A stretch of 64,000 bases of DNA from contig CAJTUV010000017.1 in NCBI GenBank assembly GCA_910579515.1, positions 1 through 64,000 on the forward strand, written 5' to 3'. The notes below the pieces were generated by a model. It saw nothing but the letters and a program-made list of their open reading frames with translations, was not told the origin of the DNA and made no database searches. This DNA comes from an uncultured Hungatella sp. GTDB lineage: Bacteria; Bacillota; Clostridia; Lachnospirales; Lachnospiraceae. A program made the position numbers and the translations under genes. The first letter of the stretch is position 1; every line of letters begins with the position of its first letter. This document shows positions 59,479 to 64,000 of the stretch, one piece after another.

Positions 59479-60212
59479 TACGATTGCCAAACATAAAATC
59501 AAAAGCAAAATTTATCATCCTGGCGGTACTGTCTATATTGACGGCAGTTTTGTTGTCAGTAAACATCCGCCAGGTTACAGTTTCAGGGAACAGCCAGTAC
59601 ACAGGAAATGAAATTGTGGAGCTGATTTTTCAGAAAAATATGGATTGGAACTCAGCCTATTGTTATCTGAAAGAAAAACTGGAAATTCAGCATGAGCAGA
59701 TCCCGTTTGTGGAGGATTATAAACTGATCTTTCACGATCCTTTTCATGTGGAGATTATTGTCCATGAGAAAAGCGTGGTAGGTTATGTATCCTATATGAG
59801 CAGCTATATGTACTTTGACAAAGACGGAATTGTGGTGGAAAGCGCTAACAAAAAACTGGCGGATATTCCTTTAATCGAGGGGTTAAGATTTGGACATATT
59901 GTGCTTCATCAGGCCCTTCCGGTGGAAAGCCACGAGATTTTTGAGGATATTTTGAAACTGACTCAAGTGCTGGAAACTTATGGATTAATTGTGGACAAGA
60001 TTCAGTATGATACAAAAGGAGATGCAACCCTTTTTATGCAGGAACTGGAAATTTTTTTGGGAGATAGTTCAGATATTAATGGGAAAATAGCAGAATTGTC
60101 AGATATGATGCCCCAATTAGCAGGTAATAGCGGGGTTTTGTATTTAAATACCTACGACCCTATTAACAGACAGATGATGTATACCTTCAAAAAGAAGTCC
60201 CAAAATAATTAA
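59475..60212 (+). CDS. FtsQ/DivIB-type division protein
   Basis: A 245-residue bitopic protein with a short basic N-terminus, one membrane helix (about 12-29) and an extracytoplasmic POTRA-like domain starting IRQVTVSGNSQYTGNEIVELI (VxVxGN pattern). A beta-domain follows with FDKDGIVVES and IPLIEGL. This organisation and its position before ftsZ identify FtsQ/DivIB, which joins FtsL-type proteins at the septum. The ATG overlaps the murA stop (ATGA). Confidence 0.88.
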   Translation: MIRLPNIKSKAKFIILAVLSILTAVLLSVNIRQVTVSGNSQYTGNEIVELIFQKNMDWNSAYCYLKEKLEIQHEQIPFVEDYKLIFHDPFHVEIIVHEKSVVGYVSYMSSYMYFDKDGIVVESANKKLADIPLIEGLRFGHIVLHQALPVESHEIFEDILKLTQVLETYGLIVDKIQYDTKGDATLFMQELEIFLGDSSDINGKIAELSDMMPQLAGNSGVLYLNTYDPINRQMMYTFKKKSQNN

Positions 60213-60220
60213 AAAAACAG

Positions 60221-60249
60221 TTGATATTTTACGGGAAATAAAATATAGT
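60221..60249 (+). promoter_or_regulatory. ftsZ promoter
   Basis: TTGATA (60221-60226) and TATAGT (60244-60249) with a 17-base spacer, about 107 bases before the start. It allows ftsZ expression independent of the mraZ promoter. Confidence 0.65.
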
Positions 60250-60356
60250 ATTAGGTAGACTAAGGTTATATGTTTATTACATACAAAATAGAAAAATAGA
60301 GAGCAAACGACGACATATCGTATGGGGGTGTGTCTGAAGGTGAAGGAGGAATTTTC

Positions 60357-61592
60357 TTGTTAGAGATTAAGATAAATGAGGCTGAAAATGCTGCCAGAAT
60401 CATAGTCGTAGGCGTAGGCGGAGCGGGAAATAATGCTGTAAACCGTATGATTGACGAGAACATTGTGGGAGTAGAGTTTATAGGCATTAACACGGACAAG
60501 CAGGCACTGCAGTTTTGTAAGGCTCCGACTGCTATGCAGATTGGCGAAAAGCTGACCAAGGGACTTGGAGCAGGCGCCAGGCCGGAGATTGGAGAGAAGG
60601 CGGCAGAAGAAAGTTCCGAGGAATTGGCCCAGGCTATGAGAGGGGCGGACATGGTGTTTGTAACCTGTGGAATGGGAGGCGGCACCGGAACTGGAGCAGC
60701 TCCTGTAGTAGCCCAGATTGCCAAGGATATGGGAATCCTCACCGTTGGCGTGGTGACAAAGCCTTTTAGGTTTGAAGCCAAAACCCGTATGACCAATGCT
60801 GTCCACGGTATCGACCGCTTAAAAGAGAATGTAGACACCCTGATTGTCATTCCCAACGACAAGCTGTTGGAGATTGTTGACAGAAGAACCACCATGCCGG
60901 ATGCCTTAAAGAAGGCAGACGAGGTTTTACAGCAGGCTGTTCAGGGCATCACGGATTTGATTAACGTTCCGGGACTGATCAACCTGGATTTTGCAGATGT
61001 TCAGACCGTTATGACCGATAAAGGCATCGCCCATATCGGTATTGGTAAGGCAAAAGGAGACGAAAAGGCTGTGGAAGCTGTGAAACAGGCTGTCTCCAGC
61101 CCTCTTTTAGAGACCACCATAGAGGGAGCCTCCCATGTGATTATCAATATTTCCGGCGATATCAGTTTGATTGAGGCTAATGAAGCTGCAAGTTATGTTC
61201 AGGAGCTGGCAGGAGATGAGGCTAATATTATTTTTGGCGCTATGTATGATGAGAATGCTCAGGACGAAGCGACGATTACTGTCATTGCCACAGGCTTAGA
61301 CGACCATATGCCGGCCAGCTCTGTGTCCAAGGCCATGAGTGGGTTTAATACTTTTAATCCAAAAAACAGCGGCCAGGCAGAGGCGGCGGCTACGGCTCAA
61401 CAGGCTCCGCTTCCTCCTTTCAGTACAGGACGCCCTGCCCCCAATACCCAGCGTCCTCCAATGGGAAATGGGATGAATGGAGGCAGCGGAATGCCAAATC
61501 AGGCGCCGAGTTCAACACCCACTTATCGATCCAATGTGAATATGAAAGATATTACCATTCCGGATTTCCTGAATACAAAGAACAGAAGATAA
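60357..61592 (+). CDS. ftsZ: Cell division GTPase FtsZ
   Basis: A 411-residue tubulin-like GTPase forming the Z ring. The N-terminal GVGGAGNNAVNRM, the tubulin signature GGGTGTGAAPV (about 101-111) and the T7 loop NLDFADVQTVM (about 202-212) are intact. A Pro/Gly/Asn/Gln-rich linker (about 340-395) leads to the C-terminal peptide ITIPDFLNTKNRR, which binds FtsA, SepF and EzrA-type partners. It starts with TTG 60357, 7 bases after AAGGAGG; the upstream in-frame GTG at 60330 is not supported. No ftsA gene lies in front of it. Confidence 0.97.
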   Translation: MLEIKINEAENAARIIVVGVGGAGNNAVNRMIDENIVGVEFIGINTDKQALQFCKAPTAMQIGEKLTKGLGAGARPEIGEKAAEESSEELAQAMRGADMVFVTCGMGGGTGTGAAPVVAQIAKDMGILTVGVVTKPFRFEAKTRMTNAVHGIDRLKENVDTLIVIPNDKLLEIVDRRTTMPDALKKADEVLQQAVQGITDLINVPGLINLDFADVQTVMTDKGIAHIGIGKAKGDEKAVEAVKQAVSSPLLETTIEGASHVIINISGDISLIEANEAASYVQELAGDEANIIFGAMYDENAQDEATITVIATGLDDHMPASSVSKAMSGFNTFNPKNSGQAEAAATAQQAPLPPFSTGRPAPNTQRPPMGNGMNGGSGMPNQAPSSTPTYRSNVNMKDITIPDFLNTKNRR

Positions 61593-61597
61593 TAATT

Positions 61598-61647
61598 AAG
61601 GTCCGACGGAAAAGGAGCTGTATTTTGTCCTTTCCGGCGGACCTTTT
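61598..61647 (+). terminator. Terminator after ftsZ
   Basis: A long stem (AAGGTCCG-CGGAAAAGGA with TCCTTTCCG-CGGACCTT, one mismatch and one bulge), an 11-base loop and a TTTT end. Confidence 0.85.
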
Positions 61648-61707
61648 ACGATTCTTGTCACCCCATGTCTTTTTCTCACGATGAAAAATCTGGTTTCCTT
61701 TCCCCAT

Positions 61708-61741
61708 TTTGACAAAATCTGAAAACAAAGTTTTTTATAAT
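61708..61741 (+). promoter_or_regulatory. spoIIG-type promoter with Spo0A box and long spacer
   Basis: TTGACA (61709-61714) and TATAAT (61736-61741) are both perfect but 21 bases apart. TTTGACAAA (61708-61716) reads TTTGTCAAA on the other strand, a full match to the Spo0A box TTTGTCRAA, and overlaps the -35. In B. subtilis the spoIIG promoter has the same layout (-10 and -35 about 22 bases apart, Spo0A bound over the -35). A weaker box, CTTGTCACC (61654-61662), lies where the far Spo0A site would be. Confidence 0.75.
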
Positions 61742-61770
61742 GTACCTTGTGAGACAGGAGGCACAGGCTC

Positions 61771-62586
61771 TTGCAGTACGAATGGTACATAGATGTATAT
61801 TTTATTGTGAACTTTGCAATGGATTTGTTTTTGTTAATATTGCTGGGAAAACTTTTGAAACGTTCTGCTTCCGCTTTCCGCCTGATGGCGGCTGGAGCTT
61901 TTGGAGCTTTAGGAAGCTGTGCGGCAGTTTGTTTTTGGCGCTTTCCGGCAGTCATTACCTGGGTTATGGGGCTTCTTTTACCTGGATGCATAATGGTATG
62001 GATTGCCTTTCGGCCAAAAACATGGAGAAGTCTTGTAAAAATGGTATTGCTTCTTTTTTTCGAGGCGTTTTGTATCGGTGGGATTATGGAAGCGCTGTAT
62101 CAGCGCACAAAAGCAAGTCTCTATGGACTTTCTAAGGGAATGCCGGTCCTTATCTGGTTTTTCCTGGCAATGGGCGCATGGTTTGGTTTTCGCTTTCTTT
62201 GGACAATAATTTGGGAGATGAAAAAGGAGAGCCAAACGCTGTATCTTTTAACCCTGAAAGCAGGACAGGTACAAACCTTTACCACAGGCTATCTGGATAC
62301 AGGAAACAGCCTCTATGATCCGTCTGACAACCGTCCGGTCCATATTGTCTCAGAGAATCTTTGGAAAAAACTATGGAGCCCTGATACTGACTGTAAAAGA
62401 ATCCCTTTTCGAACCATTGGAAGTCCACTGGGAATCCTGGATGTGATGGAGATTGAGCAGATAGAGATTCAGAAAGAGGGCGGCGCAAAGAAAAGGCTGT
62501 CAAAGCCTTTAATTGCCAGGGCACCATTTAAAATGACCAAGGACGGGAGCTATGAAGTGCTGCTCCATAAAGAAACCTTATATTAG
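61771..62586 (+). CDS. spoIIGA: Sporulation sigma-E factor processing peptidase SpoIIGA
   Basis: A 271-residue protein with an N-terminal membrane part of about five helices and a cytoplasmic domain holding the aspartic-protease motif YLDTGNSLYDP (Asp-Thr-Gly, about residue 177). It cleaves the pro-sequence from SigE in the mother cell after a SpoIIR signal from the forespore. It is immediately followed by sigE, its substrate. TTG 61771 is the start, with AGGAGG 9 bases upstream. Sequence conservation is low in this family, but the context is decisive. Confidence 0.92.
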   Translation: MQYEWYIDVYFIVNFAMDLFLLILLGKLLKRSASAFRLMAAGAFGALGSCAAVCFWRFPAVITWVMGLLLPGCIMVWIAFRPKTWRSLVKMVLLLFFEAFCIGGIMEALYQRTKASLYGLSKGMPVLIWFFLAMGAWFGFRFLWTIIWEMKKESQTLYLLTLKAGQVQTFTTGYLDTGNSLYDPSDNRPVHIVSENLWKKLWSPDTDCKRIPFRTIGSPLGILDVMEIEQIEIQKEGGAKKRLSKPLIARAPFKMTKDGSYEVLLHKETLY

Positions 62587-62612
62587 AACAGGACAAAAAG
62601 GAGGAATCACCG

Positions 62613-63353
62613 ATGGTAATCAAAGTATCAATACCGAGCCGTTTCCAGTTTAAAACTATACCCAGTTTTAAAACCATGCTTTTTCAGCGTGAGGGAGAGG
62701 TCCACTATATTGGAGGCGCAGACATTTTGCCGGCTCCCCTTGACAATGAAGAGGAAAACCGGATGATTCAGAGACTGGGAACCGAGGGAGAAAAGGAAGC
62801 AAAGTCGGAGTTGATTGAGCATAACCTTCGGCTGGTGGTGTACATAGCGAAAAAATTTGACAATACCAGCGTAGGGGTAGAGGATTTAATTTCTATTGGG
62901 ACCATAGGTCTGATTAAGGCAATCAATACCTTTAACCCAGAAAAGAACATTAAGCTGGCTACCTATGCCTCCCGCTGTATTGAAAACGAGATTCTTATGT
63001 ATCTGCGGCGGAACAATAAAACCAAGATGGAGGTGTCGATTGACGAGCCGCTGAATGTGGATTGGGATGGAAATGAGCTGCTTCTCTCCGATATTTTGGG
63101 GACCGAGGAGGATGTGATTTATCGGAATATTGAGACAGAGACAGAAAAAAGTCTTCTCAACATGGCCGTAAGCCGTTTAAGCCCAAGGGAAAAAAAGATT
63201 GTACAGCTTCGGTACGGCCTGGGAAGAGAGGACGGAGAAGAGATGACCCAGAAGGAGGTGGCAGATTTATTAGGAATTTCTCAGTCCTATATCTCCAGGC
63301 TGGAGAAAAAAATTATGAAGAGGTTAAAAAAGGAGATCGTAAGGTTCGAATGA
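62613..63353 (+). CDS. sigE: Sporulation sigma factor SigE (pro-form)
   Basis: A 246-residue sigma-70-type factor that directs early mother-cell gene expression. The N-terminal pro-sequence (about 1-30) is present before region 1.2. Region 2 has NLRLVVYIAKKFDNTSVGVEDLISIGTIGLIKAI (two stretches, about 70-103) and TYASRCIENEILMYLRR. Region 4 has SPREKKIVQLRYGLG and the DNA-binding helix TQKEVADLLGISQSYISRLEKK. It follows spoIIGA by 26 bases. Unlike in Bacillus, sigG does not follow; a terminator and a glycosidase gene do. Confidence 0.96.
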   Translation: MVIKVSIPSRFQFKTIPSFKTMLFQREGEVHYIGGADILPAPLDNEEENRMIQRLGTEGEKEAKSELIEHNLRLVVYIAKKFDNTSVGVEDLISIGTIGLIKAINTFNPEKNIKLATYASRCIENEILMYLRRNNKTKMEVSIDEPLNVDWDGNELLLSDILGTEEDVIYRNIETETEKSLLNMAVSRLSPREKKIVQLRYGLGREDGEEMTQKEVADLLGISQSYISRLEKKIMKRLKKEIVRFE

Positions 63354-63374
63354 GGGGAAAGCCCTGGCTGGAAA

Positions 63375-63410
63375 GGCTCGTCAAAAAAGGCGGGTCTTTT
63401 TTGTCTTTTT
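63375..63410 (+). terminator. Terminator after sigE
   Basis: An 8-bp RNA stem GGCTCGTC/GGCGGGTC (with three G-U pairs), an A6 loop and TTTTTTGTCTTTTT. Confidence 0.75.
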
Positions 63411-63447
63411 CGTGCTGCTTATATGGAAGCCCTCAGAAATTATAGTC

Positions 63448-63476
63448 TTGCCTATTTGAATTTTATTCTTTATACT
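63448..63476 (+). promoter_or_regulatory. Promoter of the last gene
   Basis: TTGCCT (63448-63453) and TATACT (63471-63476) with a 17-base spacer, about 97 bases before the start. Confidence 0.6.
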
Positions 63477-63573
63477 TAATGATGGAAGCGCAGACAACGT
63501 GATAGCGACAACTGTCAGGAGCGTTATAGTGGTATCCTTCTGAATACATAGAGAGATTAGGAGAGAAGAACCA

Positions 63574-64000
63574 ATGATCTATAAAGAGAATAGTCAGGAA
63601 TTTTCTATGGAGACCTTTAAAAATCCTCCCATAGAGTATCGGGACGTGCCTTTTTGGGCGTGGAATACGAAAATGACAAAGGAGGATATTGATTTCTGTC
63701 TGTCTGTTTTTAAGGAAATGGGCATGGGCGGCGCTTTTCTTCACAGCAGGACAGGAATGGACACTCCTTATTTAAGTGAAGAGTTTATGGAATTGATTTC
63801 GTATGCTCATGAGAAGGCAGGGGAATTAGGCCTGAAGGCCTGGCTTTATGACGAGGACCGGTGGCCGTCTGGGTTTGGGGGAGGCCTGGTTACGAAAAGG
63901 GAAGAATATCGCTCCAGATTTCTGGTATGGTCTCCCAGACCGTATATTGAAGGGGAGCTGCCAGAGGAGTCAAAAAAAGGTTCTACTGCACAGGCTGTGC
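63574..64000 (+). CDS. Glycoside hydrolase-like protein, 5' part only
   Basis: The first 142 residues of a gene running past the window end. The opening has NPPIEYRDVPFWAWNTKMTK, then MGGAFLHSRTGMDTPYLSEEF, then AWLYDEDRWPSGFGGGLVT. This pattern (W-x-W-N near the start, a G-x-F-x-H-x-R-x-G strand, Y-D-E-x-x-W-P-S-G) is that of large TIM-barrel glycosidase-like proteins related to GH106 alpha-L-rhamnosidases and their uncharacterised relatives. The Y-D-E acidic pair could be part of the active site. There is no signal peptide. An AGGAGAG site precedes the ATG. The exact family needs the rest of the gene. Confidence 0.75.
   Translation, partial: MIYKENSQEFSMETFKNPPIEYRDVPFWAWNTKMTKEDIDFCLSVFKEMGMGGAFLHSRTGMDTPYLSEEFMELISYAHEKAGELGLKAWLYDEDRWPSGFGGGLVTKREEYRSRFLVWSPRPYIEGELPEESKKGSTAQAV

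Noticed and set aside
1..64000. CRISPR arrays, tRNA or rRNA genes, complete insertion sequences and prophage
   Set aside because: No regularly spaced repeats, tRNA-like cloverleafs, transposase genes or phage structural genes were found on reading the window; only the relaxase remnant hints at mobile DNA.

Overview
This window looks like chromosome from a spore-forming, gut-type member of the Clostridia, most likely Lachnospiraceae. I infer this from several things. Nearly every gene has a strong AGGAGG-type ribosome site, often with a TTG start. Sporulation genes are present (spoIIGA-sigE and a Spo0E-like gene). Lysine and diaminopimelate synthesis uses dapL/dapF. The window carries a bile salt hydrolase, a rhamnosidase and a beta-galactosidase, as well as the paired TIGR03960/TIGR03936 radical-SAM genes. 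No rRNA, tRNA or CRISPR array was seen.

Layout. 0-5 kb: half-size ChrA transporter, a DUF1835-type protein, a sodium-dependent (NSS) transporter and a chemoreceptor. 5-12.5 kb: acetyltransferase, radical-SAM pair, RNase E/G and a TrkA-TrkH potassium uptake pair. 12.6-15 kb: a metal-responsive ArsR repressor with a clear operator, followed by a Zn/Cd/Pb efflux ATPase. 15-21.3 kb: endonuclease III, then an AraC regulator divergent from a GH2 beta-galactosidase and a GPH sugar symporter. 21.4-26.4 kb: an AraC regulator convergent with a GH78 alpha-L-rhamnosidase, and a bile salt hydrolase transcribed divergently from the rhamnosidase. 26.4-32.7 kb: glnA with a hairpin leader, an ANTAR RNA-binding regulator, dapF, dapL, a MATE pump and uridine phosphorylase. 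32.8-43.1 kb: a second MATE pump, a small membrane-anchored protein, addB-addA and ychF.

43.1-48.4 kb is an accessory stretch between core genes. It has an unrecognised small protein, a relaxase remnant, an unrecognised lipoprotein, a broken coiled-coil gene, lgt, a small Spo0E-like gene and a serine hydrolase behind a MerR-type (19-bp spacer) promoter.

48.4-63.4 kb is the division and cell-wall (dcw) cluster: mraZ, rsmH, ftsL-like, two class B PBPs, mraY, murD, ftsW, murA, ftsQ/divIB and ftsZ, then spoIIGA-sigE. The murE, murF, murG, murC and ftsA genes are not in it. A 150-bp nested palindromic element sits between the two PBP genes. The window ends inside a glycosidase-like gene.

The items most worth a second look are: the nested palindrome at 52649-52798; the glnA leader with its ANTAR protein, whose receiver lacks the phosphorylation residues; the spoIIG-type promoter at 61708-61741, with a long spacer and Spo0A box; the MraZ box array; and the 43-46 kb island. 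I did not find a convincing wholly new multigene system.
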